64,000 nt of DNA from Perognathus longimembris pacificus (lineage: Eukaryota > Chordata > Mammalia > Rodentia > Heteromyidae), in contig NC_063163.1 in assembly GCF_023159225.1 (NCBI RefSeq), positions 104,005,885-104,069,884 of the forward strand, in the 5' to 3' direction. A program made the position numbers and the translations under genes. Below the pieces are notes generated by a model that was given only the letters and a program-made list of their open reading frames with translations, was not told the DNA's origin and ran no database searches. Shown here piece after piece: positions 11,896 through 22,710 of this stretch. The stretch's first letter is position 1; every line of letters starts with the position of its first letter.

Positions 11896-12310
11896 GAGTG
11901 GGTGCCTTCCAAGTACCTCTGAAACAGGAATGCTAATGGGACCTGCCCCATAGGGATTGCACAAGAAACTTCATGAAAAGCTGCTAGCAAGATCTAAGGA
12001 AGTACACACTGTAAGGAGTTATTATTAGCCTATCGAATAGACTACAACAGTGATAGGTTCTACCGATTTGTCCTGCAGAGCACATTTGGCAGTGTCCAAG
12101 GGGATATTTTTGGTCCTTACATTGACAGAGGTGAGAGAGGATATGATCAGCAGCTGGAGATGGAAGACAGGTACTATTGAGCATCCTGCCATGCAGGCAG
12201 ATAAACACAGACAAATCCATCTCAAGTAGAAACAGGGACAATATCGAGAACTCCTTTACTAAAAGAGTTTGATGTCTTGAATACAATGAGATGATGTTTT
12301 GGGGTTGTTT

Positions 12311-12531
12311 CTTTCTTTTTTTTTTTTTTTTTTTTTTTTGGCCAGTCCTGGGCCTTGGACTCAGGGCCTGAGCACCATCCCTGGCTTCTTCCCGCTCAAG
12401 GCTAGCACTCTGCCACCTGAGCCACAGCGCCCCTTCTGGCCGTTTTCCATATATGTGGTGCTGGGGAATCGGACTGAGAGCTTCATGTGTAGGAGGCCAG
12501 CACTCTTGCCACTAGGCCATATTCCCAGCCC
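12311..12531 (-). mobile_element. IDL-Geo dimeric SINE with 12-bp TSD
   Basis: Minus-strand copy. A run of T (tail) at 12316-12339 is followed by GGCCAGTCCTGGGCCTTGG and ends CATATTCCCAGCCC. Flanked by a perfect target-site duplication TTGGGGTTGTTT at 12299-12310 and 12532-12543, so this is an intact L1-machinery insertion. Confidence 0.96.
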
Positions 12532-12640
12532 TTGGGGTTGTTTTTTTGAGAGCAGGAAATGACATAATAAAATGGAAGTTCTAGGAAGAAAGTTAGCAAG
12601 GTTGTGACATACCTAGATAGCTTGATTAGGAGGCATTACA

Positions 12641-12887
12641 GCAGCGGAGCACTGATGGCTCAATCCTATAATCCTAGGTACTCAGCAGGCTGAGATCCGA
12701 AGATTGCAGTTCAAATCCAGCCCAGGAAGAAAAGTCTATGAGACTCTTATCTCCAATTAATTACAGAAAAAATCCAGAAGTGGGAGCTGTGGTTCAAGTG
12801 GTAGAGTCCTCGCCTTCAGCAAACAGAGCTCAAGCCTAGGCCTAGAGTTCAAACCCAAAGACTAGCAAACAAAGAAAATAAGAAGAA
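12641..12887 (+). mobile_element. 7SL-left/Geo-right dimeric SINE
   Basis: Left half has GGCTCAATCCTATAATCCTA and GCTGAGATCCGAAGATTGCA. Right half has GAGCTGTGGTTCAAGTGGTAGAG and ends in AAAGACTAGCAAACAAAG with an A-rich tail. Confidence 0.88.
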
Positions 12888-15330
12888 AAGGCATTGAGGC
12901 TACACAGAGAGGTCTGAGGAGCAGTGAGAACCAGAGGGCATGAGTTCAAGATTCTTGGCAGGCCCAACAGAAGGCACAGGGGGCTTCTGAAACTGTAGCT
13001 TGTGGGCCAGGGTGGATGGCAATGCTCCCTTTCAGTAGCTTATAAGGAAAAGACTCCATTTGGGAGCCATGTCCCCAGTGTGCATAGTTGGGAAGAAGTA
13101 CTGCTACCAGTCCTTACCTGAGCCCACCCTTCCTTGCCATTAGCTCCCACTCAAAGATCTACCCTTCAAGAGACACACTACCACTCCCACTCCACCACCA
13201 GGAAGGGTAGGAACCTATAGCACCAGTTCTCTCAACTTTCTCCACCTGCTTTGAATCAAGGATGATTGTGAGGTCATGAAGGAAGGAAGGCCTCCCAAAG
13301 ACACTCAGAAGAAAATCCACAGGTCAAAGCAGACCTCCCTGGACTCCCAACATCCAAGATATTGTCCCATCTTTTGAGGGATTATAATTTCTGTGGCTTC
13401 CATAGGCAGAAAGAAGGAACTCAGGAAGTCCAGGGAAAACTTGATCAGAGAGTCTGAGAACTCTGAAGACAGGTCAGAAGAACTGGGAGAAACCCCCATG
13501 CAGTTGGGACATCAGCAAAAGAGCTTGTGCTGGGGAAAAATACTAGAGCAAGATGGCAGTTACAAATATTACAACTTAAATATGGAAAGCAACATAAACA
13601 GATAGCCATCAGAAGGCAAGGAAGGCAAAAGACTATATTAAAGAGGCCCCCAGAACAGTATAAGGAGCACTGAGTACAGAGATTAAATCAGGTTCTATCC
13701 TAATACCTTAGGCCTGAAGCGAGTCTATACACTTCCAAAATCTCTGGCTCCCTCCATCTAAGTCATGGATAAGTTCTTATTGTCTGGGTGGTGGATGGCT
13801 ATAGCACTTCTGGCTGATTGGTACTGGCCACCTGGAGCACTGGGCTGAGAAGGATTCTAAGGCAGCATCCAGACTGAGCTGGAGCATGTGATCAGGTGGT
13901 ATTGGGTGAAGCTTTTGATGAGAGCCATAAGAATGTCCTGGCAACATGCTTGCTGTTCATTAGCTGTTGCTGAGTAAGAGCAATTCACTGGGGTCATTTC
14001 AAAATACTCTTCCAGCCCTCAAGTAATGTAATTCTATGATCTAACTGTTAAATTTCCAGGCACTGTCTGGAAGCACAATGATGCAGAGATCTGTGTGGGA
14101 TGGGCTGATCAAGGAAGGCTTTGGAGAGGAGGTGGCACTTCACTGAGGTCTTGAGATGGGGGAGTGTGAGTGGCTGTGCAGGAGGTGGGAGGACATTTAT
14201 GTGCATGAGAATGGGGCTGAGCGTGAGCAGAGGAGGAGGCCAGCATCACTGAGTGTACTGTCTATGACTGGGCTGGTTAAGATTAGACACATCAGGCTGG
14301 TTATGGAAAAACACCAAAGCTAACCTTTATGTAAATCTTGCCATGTGGTACGCCACAGAACAGAGATGATGTGCGGGGCATTGTCTCTTCCAAGCATCAC
14401 AGCTCATCCACAACTTCAGACACGAAAAGAGAACCATTCAGTGACTTGCTCAGGGTCATCTACTTTTGATAAGCAGTGGAGTCTGGCATTGAGTGGTGTG
14501 GTTGTGATGGTTGTGGGTACATCCCCTCTGCTCTGTAAACTCTTCTGCTCCCAGAAGCTGATAGTAAAGAACCTCTACAGCTCTTGACTGAGGAGGAAAG
14601 GCTTTGCCTTTGGCAATCATATGAACACAACCAAGCCAAGAATAGATCAGAGTGGATACAAGTAAGTCCACCAGCCCAAGACCTCATTTGACATGAAAAT
14701 GTTCATGGAACTGTCCAGAAAATGCCATGGAAATGATCCCAACTCTTCAGAAGGGAATAAAATTCCAAGGACTTGAGGCTTGGACTGTGAATGTGGGAGT
14801 AGAGTCAACCAGGGTTTTACCACAAGCTCAGAAGTAATCTGAATAAAAAAGAAAACCTCCTCGCTGCAGACAAAGCTTAGCCTGGCCTTTACTCAGAGCA
14901 ATAGCCTCCCGCCATCTGCCATCTCAATGCTGTCCCTGCCTGGCACCTGGTGGTGTGCTGGGGAACTTCTACCCTTTCTCTCCTTCCCGCCCCACACTTT
15001 TTTTGTTTTTGTTTTTGTTTTGTTTTTTGCTAGCCATCTCTCCTTCCTTTCTGGATTCAAGGGTAACAGCAGCTTCAGCACTACATGTGAATTCTTAGTT
15101 CAACAGGACTCAGAAAGACTCCATCATTCCATCATCTATCAACCAAGCAGGGGGAAAGAACGTGTCTTCTCTTGCTTGGATCGCTCCCCACCATCCCGTG
15201 CTTAGACACCAACATTGCCTGTGCTGTGCTGGGATAGTTCTGAAGCCTGAGGAGCAAAACAAGCCCAACCTGGGAATTTCCCAGCCTTACCCAAAAACTT
15301 CTTCATAGCTCCTTGCTGTTTTATTTTTTT
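12888..15330. other. Unique intergenic sequence
   Basis: No exon recognised. It contains one weak MIR-like stretch (about 14335-14500, listed separately) and a (GTTTTT)n-type T-rich stretch at 14998-15029. Open frames are short and featureless. Confidence 0.45.
14335..14500 (+). mobile_element. Possible MIR fragment
   Basis: Weak MIR-like order: GTACGCCACAGAACAGAGATGATG, then GCATTGTCTCTTCC, then CAGTGACTTGCTCAGGGTCAT (the conserved MIR core resembles acttgctcaaggtca), then AGTGGAGTCTGGCATTGAG. Confidence 0.4.
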
Positions 15331-15344
15331 GGGGGGGTGGTGGT

Positions 15345-15368
15345 GCTGGTCATGTCCACTTGTGTGTG

Positions 15369-15408
<40 letters not shown>

Positions 15409-15636
15409 TTGGTGCTGAGGCTTGAACTCAGGGCCTGAGCAGTCTCCCTTAGCTTTTTCACTCAAGGCTGGCACTCTAACACTTGAGCCACACCTCTACC
15501 TCTGGATTTTTTTGGTGGTTAATTCAAGATAAGAGTTTCACGAACGTTATTGCCCCTGATGGCTTCAAACTATGATCCTTAGATCTCAGCCTCCTGAGTA
15601 GCTAGGATTATAAGCATGAGCCATAAGCTCCTGACT
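15345..15636 (-). mobile_element. 7SL-left/Geo-right dimeric SINE carrying a (CA)n
   Basis: The + strand reads GGTGCTGAGGCTTGAACTCA, GGCTGGCACTCTAACACTTG, TTTTTTTGGTGGTTAATTCA, then CTCAGCCTCCTGAGTAGCTA. This is the reversed 7SL/Geo element. A (CA)n at 15371-15405 sits near its tail end. Confidence 0.85.
15371..15405 (+). repeat. (CA)n microsatellite
   Basis: About 17 CA units lying inside or next to the tail end of a reversed SINE. Confidence 0.97.
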
Positions 15637-16329
15637 AACTTTGTCCAATCTTGAGAAGGCAGAATCCTCACTTGTCCTCACTTATGAACTTCCTGGCATT
15701 GAGGAAGAGCCCAGGCTAAATGCTGGGCTGGAAGATCCAGATCCCGTGAGCAGTACCGCTTCTACCATGGCCCCTTGCTAAGCTCTCACTTTTGCATAGG
15801 ATATGCTGATTGATACAAGTCCTGATTTGATAACTCTGTCCAGGAGTACTTTCTCCTTTCTGGGCCACTGGGCCAGAACAGCTATCCTCATTACCAGGAA
15901 ATTCATCCTCATTTTCCAAATGCATCATTTCCTTCTTGTTCCAGTGGATAGCTGGGCATAATGCTACTATGTCTCTACTCTTCCCTTCAACAAAAGCAAT
16001 GCCCATTTCAGTTTGGATTTAAAGTGCATAACCCCAATTCTTTGAACTGAAAAAGGAAAGGACTTATCATCTGCTAGTAAGTCAGGAGGATATACTTGAG
16101 CTTCTCTGAGATGACTTCACTCACCTTGAAGAGGTCCTGTGGAAAGCCCTGGAACTCTCCACACACCTCTGAGCTCTACTATTTCTTCCAAAGGATCCAG
16201 TGGCTAGGTCTGCTCAACCAGGTAAGTTGCCAACATTGTTCCAGGGACACACTGAAAATTTTTCCTCTCCATACACATGTGTGCACACACATGTAGTTAG
16301 AGCTGTCACTGACAACTCAGGTCATGATG
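15637..16329. other. Unique intergenic sequence
   Basis: No gene or repeat family recognised; a short CA/TG-rich palindromic stretch (ACACATGTGTGCACACACATG) lies near 16273-16293. Confidence 0.45.
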
Positions 16330-16399
16330 GGCAAATGGACTTGTAAAGGAGAGAGGCAGAGACAGAAACACAGAGAGACAAAAAACAGAGAGACAGAGA

Positions 16400-16598
16400 G
16401 AGAAAGGAGAGGAGAGGAGAGGAGAGGAGGGAAGGGGAGGGGAGGGGAGGGGAGGGGAGGGGAGAGGGAGAGGGAGAGGGAGAGGGAGAGGGAGAGGGAG
16501 AGGGAGAGGGAGAGGGAGAGGAGAGGAGAGGAGAGGAGAGGAGAGGAGAGGAGAGGAGAGGAGAGGAGAGGAGAGGAGAGGAGAGGAGAGGAGAGGAG
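16400..16598 (+). repeat. Purine minisatellite with blockwise changing unit
   Basis: All-purine + strand in four blocks: GGAGA units to about 16425, GGGGA units to about 16463, GGGAGA units to about 16518, then GGAGA units to 16598. The outer blocks are alike and the inner ones differ. The overlapping frames on both strands are repeat translations. Confidence 0.95.
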
Positions 16599-17758
16599 AT
16601 GGAGACCAGCTGTGTCTGCCAGCAGCATTGGAGGGAGCCACAGCCATGGAAATAATCACCTGCATCTTAGAACCATGCAACCCTTGGTGCTAAGGAGGAC
16701 CTAGCTTTGGGCTTTCTCCCCCATCAGATGATGGAAATGAGCTGCCTCCAAAATATTTAGCTATTCCTACAGGCTTCACTAAAGCCAATAACTAGCTGCA
16801 CTGGAAGGACTAGGCAAGACCGCCAGATGCTGTCTATTTAGTGGGGACTGGAGAGCAACGAACTGTTCTGGGAGCCATTCTGATGCCATCACACTCCTGT
16901 TTATTTGAAGAGTGAAGTCACAGTTACATAAAGCTCCAGCTGACTTGGTATAAGAGTTATGACTAAGAAAACTTTCCAAACTTTCCAAAGACAGTTGGTG
17001 ATCTTCCACCCTCCTCCCATCAACTGGTGAGAAACTACCCCCACAGAGAGGCGAGCAGGGAGGAAGGCTCCCAGTTCCCCGTGGCCCTGACTCATCACGC
17101 ACATAAACACTCCCCAACACGCGTTCCCAAAACAGTTCCTCTCCCACCCATCCACCCTCCTACCAGGGCTGGGTGACAAAAACGAATGCCCCAGAGATCT
17201 TGCCAAGTTCTGGGCCAGTCTTAGCCCAGGGAACATGAAATTTACCCCATAGAATGGTAGGAGTAGAATTCCACAGAAGCTAAGGTTATTGATGGAAGAA
17301 AAATGGCCATCTGAACCTACCACAATTCCTGTGTTGATTTCTAAATAGATTGCACTACTTTTCCTCAAAAAGGAGCCTAAAGCTCTTTCATTTTTAATCA
17401 TTAGAGCTTAAGGAATCACAAAGCTCATGCATGTATGTATGCATCCATCCATTTATCCATTTATGCATCTACAAACCCATCATATAGGTGCTAAGTTTCT
17501 ACTATTTGCCATCTACAGTTAAGACATTGGAGATCTCCAACATGGTCTGTTTCCTTAGGGAAGGAATTGCCAGCTACTGGTGAGAAGCAAAAGAAGAGAA
17601 AAGACAGCTGTCATAAATGTTATCTGCAGCATGATGGGAAGAACCCATGTTCAAGAAGCTTGCAGAGGTTGTGGCATTCAACTTCACATAGTTGAAGCTA
17701 TTCATAAAGATTACTGAGAAAAATCATGTTTCAGTTGAACTAGAAAAAGGAGGGAGTT
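16599..17758. other. Unique intergenic sequence
   Basis: No exon or RNA gene recognised. A short imperfect (CATC/TATG) stretch occurs near 17427-17468. Confidence 0.45.
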
Positions 17759-17999
17759 GCCAGGCACTGGTAGGTCAAACCTGTAGTCCTAGCTACTCAG
17801 GAGTCTGAGATCTGAGGAGCAGGGCTTGAAGCCATCTTGAGTATAAAAGTCTGTGAAACTCTTATCTCCAGTTCACCACCACAAAAGCCCAAAGTGGAGC
17901 TGTGGCTCAAGCGGTATGGTGCAAGCCTTGAGCAAAAGCTGAAGAACAGCTCCTAGGCCCTGAGTTTAAGTCCCAGGACCAGCAATTAAAAAAAAAAAA
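17759..17999 (+). mobile_element. 7SL-left/Geo-right dimeric SINE
   Basis: Starts GCCAGGCACTGGTAGGTC, continues CTACTCAGGAGTCTGAGATC, right half GAGCTGTGGCTCAAGCGGTATG, end CCCAGGACCAGCAA plus a 12-A tail. Confidence 0.9.
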
Positions 18000-18117
18000 G
18001 TGGCTCAAGTGTTAGCGCACTAGCCTTGAGTGAAGAAGCTAAGGTACAGTGTCCAGACCTTGAATTCATCTCCCCTCAGGATCAGCACAAAACACAAACA
18101 AACAAACAAACAAAAAA
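18000..18117 (+). mobile_element. Solitary Geo-type monomer
   Basis: Begins inside the right-half A box (GTGGCTCAAGTGTTAGCGCA) directly after the previous SINE's poly-A, runs to CCCTCAGGATCAGCACAAAA, and ends in (AAAC)n. It has no left half of its own, so it looks like a third monomer added to the preceding element or a 5'-truncated copy. Confidence 0.78.
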
Positions 18118-18130
18118 CGAGGAATATTCA

Positions 18131-18270
18131 ACCATGTGCCAGTGGCTCATACCTGTAATACTGTCTATACAGGAGTCTAAGATCTGAGGACAGCAGTTTG
18201 AAGCCACCCAAGGCAGAAAAAGCTATGAGAAACATCTCCAATCATCAAGCAAAAAAGAAAAAAAAAGAAA
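18131..18270 (+). mobile_element. 7SL-type left monomer
   Basis: ACCATGTGCCAGTGGCTCAT, then CAGGAGTCTAAGATCTGAGG and GAAACATCTCCAATCATC, ending in an A/G-rich tail. The right half is missing. Confidence 0.75.
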
Positions 18271-19074
18271 GAAAATCCAAAACAAATGAACAAACTAAAA
18301 ACAACCAGGAGTGGAAGCATGAGAGTGGAAGTGAGGAGAGAAAGGGGGAATTTCTTTTCATTTTATGGACACTTACTATGGCCAAAGCAGTGTTAGGCAT
18401 GCTGCATAAAAATGAAGATCTGTAGTATCCACAAACAGCATTGTAAAAGTACAAATAACTCCTTTATATTATGAAGCACCGGGCAATGCTCCCAGGAGAA
18501 GAATGCATACACCTTAAATACAGTTCTAAAAGAAGGTAAGGAGAAATTCCCAGGAGGGAAGATCAGAGAAAGCTCCATAGATGAAATAAAAAAGAGGACG
18601 GTGGGGTGGGGGGGGCCACTCACCTTGAGGATGGATAGGATTAGAGGTGCAGATAGGGTAAGAAAGGCATCCTTAGCTTGAAGATTTCTCCAGGAAAGGA
18701 AACAGACTAGTCTAGCAATCCAAGCTGCTCTACTGTTTTTGTTTTTGTTTTTAAACAAGTATCCTCTTCAAGAGGCACAAAAAACACCCTACCAGACTGA
18801 GGATATCACCTTGGTCTTTCTCAGTCCAGCTTGAAGTATCTTAAATCCCTGTGGCAATTCTCCTTTTTTCCTTACCCTTACCCAAGCATACTGACCCACA
18901 GTCTTTAGCGTAAATCTGATATTGCTTCCTATTCATGCCCAATTCTGACATGCTCAAGAAGAGTACTTATGTATGATTACAAGCTCTTAAAATTCTGGGA
19001 CACTTTAAGTAGAATTCTCCTGGTGCCGTGTAGCACAAACCACCAAACTACCAAGCATTTAAAAGGAGCTTGTG
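18271..19074. other. Unique intergenic sequence
   Basis: No exon or repeat recognised apart from short T-rich and A-rich runs. Confidence 0.45.
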
Positions 19075-19243
19075 TTTTGGTACACTGGATATTGTATATA
19101 TGCCTACCTGATCTAGGGAAGGGAAAGAAAAATGAGGGGTAAGATATCACAAGGAATGTATTAGTGAATACATTAATGTATTCACTATTATGTAACCGTA
19201 CCCCCTTTGCACAACACCTTGTCAATAAAATTTAATTAAAAAT
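19075..19243 (+). mobile_element. 5'-truncated L1-type 3' end with 14-bp TSD
   Basis: A 169-bp insert ending TTGTCAATAAAATTTAATTA plus an A-rich tail. It is flanked by perfect duplications AAAAGGAGCTTGTG at 19061-19074 and 19244-19257. Two minus-strand copies with the same 3' end are at 44152 and 55316. I take the source to be an L1 3' UTR because of length variation at the 5' end, AATAAA and long TSDs. The copy contains a 26-bp perfect palindrome at 19162-19187. Confidence 0.8.
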
Positions 19244-19257
19244 AAAAGGAGCTTGTG

Positions 19258-19845
19258 GCTTTAAAGGGCTGGCTGGGAAAGGGGAGGGAATGAATAAGGA
19301 ACTGCAATAAAAAGAATGGACCACAAGGTGGTGCAGTGAGGCTAAGGAAATGGAGGCTCAAGGCAGGAAGGGAATGTTCCCCATTCCTGTCTGCAGCCTA
19401 AGAAGGTTCCTGAAGCTTAAGAACCTTCCTAAGAAGGTTATAGTCAAGGCTCCTTGGTGAAATTTTGATACAAGAGGAAAAGATTCATATTTGTAACTTT
19501 TGTTCTTTGCTGTCCTATTATAAGGATGTCTGTAACCGAGATGGGGCCAGGGACACTGAGGGTCACTGGCTTTGGAATGCTGCCCTGAGAAACCAATCAT
19601 CCCTTAAATGGGAGAGCAGCTCTGGGTGCCAAGAACTCCCAGGCTCTGCTAGGGACAGACATAGGAAGTCTGTGTTCGTCCTTGAGATTGGAGTGACTGG
19701 TTAGTGACTTGTTAGTCAAGGATGCCCTTTTTTCTTAGTTACTTAATGAGCTTCTTGGGAACAAAGTCAGTTCCTGAGGAAAGCCACACCCTGGACATTT
19801 GCTGCTGCCCTGGAATTGCTTTCTGCTTTCTTCATCTTCTTGGAC

Positions 19846-19846
<1 letters not shown>
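19258..19846. other. Unique intergenic sequence
   Basis: Short inverted repeat GAAGGTTC/GAACCTTC at 19402-19409 and 19421-19428 with a further direct copy at 19433; otherwise featureless. Confidence 0.45.
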
Positions 19847-19876
<30 letters not shown>

Positions 19877-20276
19877 TTCCTTCCTTCCTTCCTTCCTTCC
19901 TTCCTTCCTTCCTTCCTTCCTTCCTTCCTTCTCCTTCCCTCCCTCCCATCTACCCCTTCTCTCTTTCTTTCTCTCTGTTTCTTTCTTTCTTACTTTCTTT
20001 CCCACCAACCCCGTCCCTCCCCATCCCTTCTTCCCTTCCTTCCTCCCTCCCTTCCTTCCTTCCTTCTTCTTTCCCTCCCACCCCATCTCTTTCTTTTTTT
20101 CCTTCCTTCCTTCCTTCCTTTCTCTCTCTCTTTCTTTCTTTCTTTCTTACTTTCTTTCCCACCAACCCCGTCCCTCCCCCTCCCTTCTTCCCTTCCTTCC
20201 TCCCTCCCTTCCTTCCTTCCTTCCTTCCTTCCTTCCTTCCTTCCTTCCTTCCTTCTTCTTTCCCTCCCACCCCATC

Positions 20277-20308
<32 letters not shown>

Positions 20309-20334
20309 TTCCTTCCTTCCTTCCTTCCTTCCTT

Positions 20335-20366
<32 letters not shown>

Positions 20367-20413
20367 CCTTCCTTTCTTTCTTTCTTTCTTTCTTCCTTCC
20401 TTCCTTCCTTCCT

Positions 20414-20512
<99 letters not shown>

Positions 20513-20517
20513 CTCTT
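19847..20517 (+). repeat. Long (TTTC)n/(TTCC)n pyrimidine tract with an internal duplication
   Basis: Almost pure pyrimidine for about 670 bases. Inside it, a more complex segment (TACTTTCTTTCCCACCAACC ... CTCCCACCCCATCTCTTTC) occurs twice, starting at 19991 and 20148, a period of about 157. The phenylalanine/leucine/serine/proline frames of 246-273 residues across it are translated repeat, not proteins. Confidence 0.95.
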
Positions 20518-20525
20518 TTATTTTT

Positions 20526-20713
20526 GCCAGTCCTGGAGCTTAAACTCAGGGCCTGAGCACTGTCCCTGGCTTCTTTTTGCTCAAGGCTAGCAGTCTACCA
20601 CTTTAACCACAGCACCACTTCTGTCTTTTTCTATATATGTGGTGCTGAGGAATTGAACCCAGGGCTTCATGTATGCGAGGCAAGCACTCCCACTAGGCCA
20701 TATTCCCAGCCCC
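20526..20713 (-). mobile_element. IDL-Geo dimeric SINE inside the pyrimidine tract
   Basis: GCCAGTCCTGGAGCTTAAAC to CATATTCCCAGCCCC on the + strand. It interrupts the pyrimidine tract, which resumes at 20714. Confidence 0.92.
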
Positions 20714-20866
20714 TTCCTTCCTTCCTTCCTTCCTTCCTTCCTTCCTTCCTTCCTTCCTTCCTTCCTTTCTCTCTCACTCCTTCCCTCCTTTCCTCCCTCC
20801 ATCTCCTCTCTTTCTCTCTTCCTCCCTCCCTCCTCCCCTCTCTTTTGCTCTTTCTTTCTTTCTTTT

Positions 20867-20919
<53 letters not shown>

Positions 20920-20934
20920 TTCTCTCTTTCTTCC
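20714..20934 (+). repeat. (TTCC)n/(TTTC)n tract, continuation
   Basis: TTCC units to about 20766, a mixed CTCC/CTCT segment, then TTTC units to about 20916. Same composition as the tract before the SINE. Confidence 0.95.
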
Positions 20935-21152
20935 TTTTTGTGCTAGTACTGGGACTGGAATACAGAACCTGAGTACTGTCCCTTAAGTTTTTCACCCAAG
21001 GCTGGCACTCTACCACTTGAGCTACACCTCCACTTCTGGGTGATTGGAAATAAGAGTCACTTTTTTTCTGTCCTAGCTGGCTTCAGACCTCCATCTTCAA
21101 AATCTCATTCTCCTGAGTAGCTAGGGTTACAAGTGTGAGCCTCTGGAGCCTG
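20935..21152 (-). mobile_element. 7SL-left/Geo-right dimeric SINE
   Basis: + strand: GTGCTAGTACTGGGACTGG, AAGGCTGGCACTCTACCACT, GGGTGATTGGAAATAAGAGT, CTCCTGAGTAGCTAGGGTTA. Reversed element with its tail toward the pyrimidine tract. Confidence 0.88.
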
Positions 21153-21763
21153 AGATTGGATGTTTTAAGGGGCTATCTTGAAAGAGAATTTGGATACTTT
21201 TGGATACTTCTAGGAGGCACAGGGATCTTTGGTTTCTCTTCTTTATCCTCAAACTCATTTTACACATAGGCCATACAAATACAAAATTTTCTCCCACTTC
21301 AGCTCATCTGTTTCATTCAAATGAATGTCCTTTTCCAGACACTTGGCAGCAGCTCTCTGCAAAAGGCTGCTCAGAAACTTGTCTGTGCACAGATGCACTC
21401 ATACCTACTACCTTTGCCTTGACCATTCCACACACAGCCACTTCCATCTTTCTCCACACTCTTCATGAAAGGATCCTAAAGAAAGAGTTAGGTAGCCTGT
21501 ATCTAATATAGAGGCAGATGGGTATGTGGCTCATGGGTATGAGTGTGTGCACATGCCAGGGTAGGCACAGCTTAATGCAGATGAGATGAGAATAACCCAC
21601 CACAAGCTGCTGGAGGGCCAAGCCAAGCACCATGTGACCTTGAAGTGAGATGTTTGTTTCCCTGTTTTGTAGCTGGCTCTGAGCTCAGCACAGACAGAGG
21701 AACATGGGAAATGGAGGGGAAGGTCTCAAAGAGTTGAACCTATAATCTCTCCTTGACAGCTAG

Positions 21764-21764
<1 letters not shown>

Positions 21765-21812
<48 letters not shown>
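21765..21812 (+). repeat. (AC)n microsatellite
   Basis: 24 uninterrupted AC units in otherwise unique sequence. Confidence 0.97.
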
Positions 21813-21815
<3 letters not shown>

Positions 21816-22334
21816 GTTTGGATTTTTCTGTGAGAAGACACACCCCGGAGAAGCTTCTCTCCTTAAGGGACTGGGAGGGGCTGGCTTCAGAGCTTGAATT
21901 TGGACTTCCCAAGGCAACTAGAGATCAGGGTGTTTGTTGATTTAAGAAAGAAAGGAAATGTATTCTGGGCCTGACTTTGTGTTTAAAAACATAGTGAAGT
22001 ACAAGAGGAAGGAGAAAAGGACAGAGATGTGGGAGTACAGAAGAGAGGTGAAAACCAAAGAGAAAGCCTGAGGAAACTGAAGCAATGGAATGTAAATGAG
22101 GAATCCCAAAGGAAAGGGGAATAGCAGGTAGAAGGAAAAGAATTTGGTCTGGGAAGTGAGCTGGGAGAAAGGAGGCCATGGAGAACCTTAAGAAGGAATG
22201 AATGGTAGGAGCTGAGCCAGGCTTGAGAGCCAGGCCTGATGTGTAGCTGGGCTGGTTTGTCTGCAAGCACAGCCAGGCCTGCAGGGAAGCCACCGGCTCA
22301 TCTGTTACTTACAAGCACAAGCTTTCCCTCTATC

Positions 22335-22390
22335 CTGATTAACAGGAATTAAGTGGCATATGGCTAATCCTCCCTGCCACAGTTATTAAT
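22335..22390. promoter_or_regulatory. Cluster of homeodomain-type motifs
   Basis: Within 56 bases: CTGATTAAC (22335-22343), NKX2-like TTAAGTGG (22349-22356), CATATG E-box (22357-22362), OTX/CRX-like TAATCC (22365-22370) and HNF1-half-like GTTATTAAT (22382-22390). Non-repetitive surroundings. A motif cluster only; enhancer function is not shown. Confidence 0.2.
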
Positions 22391-22710
22391 ACCTCTACAG
22401 ACAGTGCAGAGGGAACCAGGCAGCCTCCTTATTCAGTCTAGAGGCGTCTCCTAGCCTGGCATCGGTGAGGCTAGGTCTGGCAACCCACACCTGTTGTAAG
22501 AGGGACTCCAGCTGGGTTAGTGGGGGAGGCAGAAGTGGTCAGGGAGCCTTTGTTAAATCCTTCAAGGACTCCTAATTCTCCACAAGTGTGTGTCATGGGT
22601 ACTTCCTTTTTGCCACATGCATTTATGACTGTTGAATATAGTCATAGAAAAGTGGCAAGCAATGGGAGAAATAGATGTTATGGTTTTCCATTTTTGTTTT
22701 AATAAGAAAA

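Larger units (their letters stand above)
8032..12298. other. Unique intergenic sequence with old MIR pieces
   Basis: Apart from the MIR-like pieces and candidate motif block listed separately, I see only unique sequence, a purine-rich tract at 9296-9394 and a short A run near 9538. No exon, conserved domain or RNA gene was recognised. Confidence 0.45.
21153..22710. other. Mostly unique intergenic sequence
   Basis: No exon recognised. It contains the (CA)n at 21765 and a homeodomain-type motif cluster at 22335-22390 described separately. Confidence 0.45.

Noticed and set aside
16306..16704. Long frames on both strands with Arg-Glu-Arg or Leu-Ser-Pro repeats
   Set aside because: Pure consequence of the GGAGA/GGGAGA array.
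19402..19439. GAAGGTTC/GAACCTTC inverted repeat plus direct copy
   Set aside because: Arms of only 8 bases; expected by chance in a window of this size.
19722..20590. Three overlapping long frames of 246-273 residues rich in Phe, Leu, Ser and Pro
   Set aside because: They are translations of the TTTC/TTCC tract in all three frames and run on into a SINE; no protein is implied.
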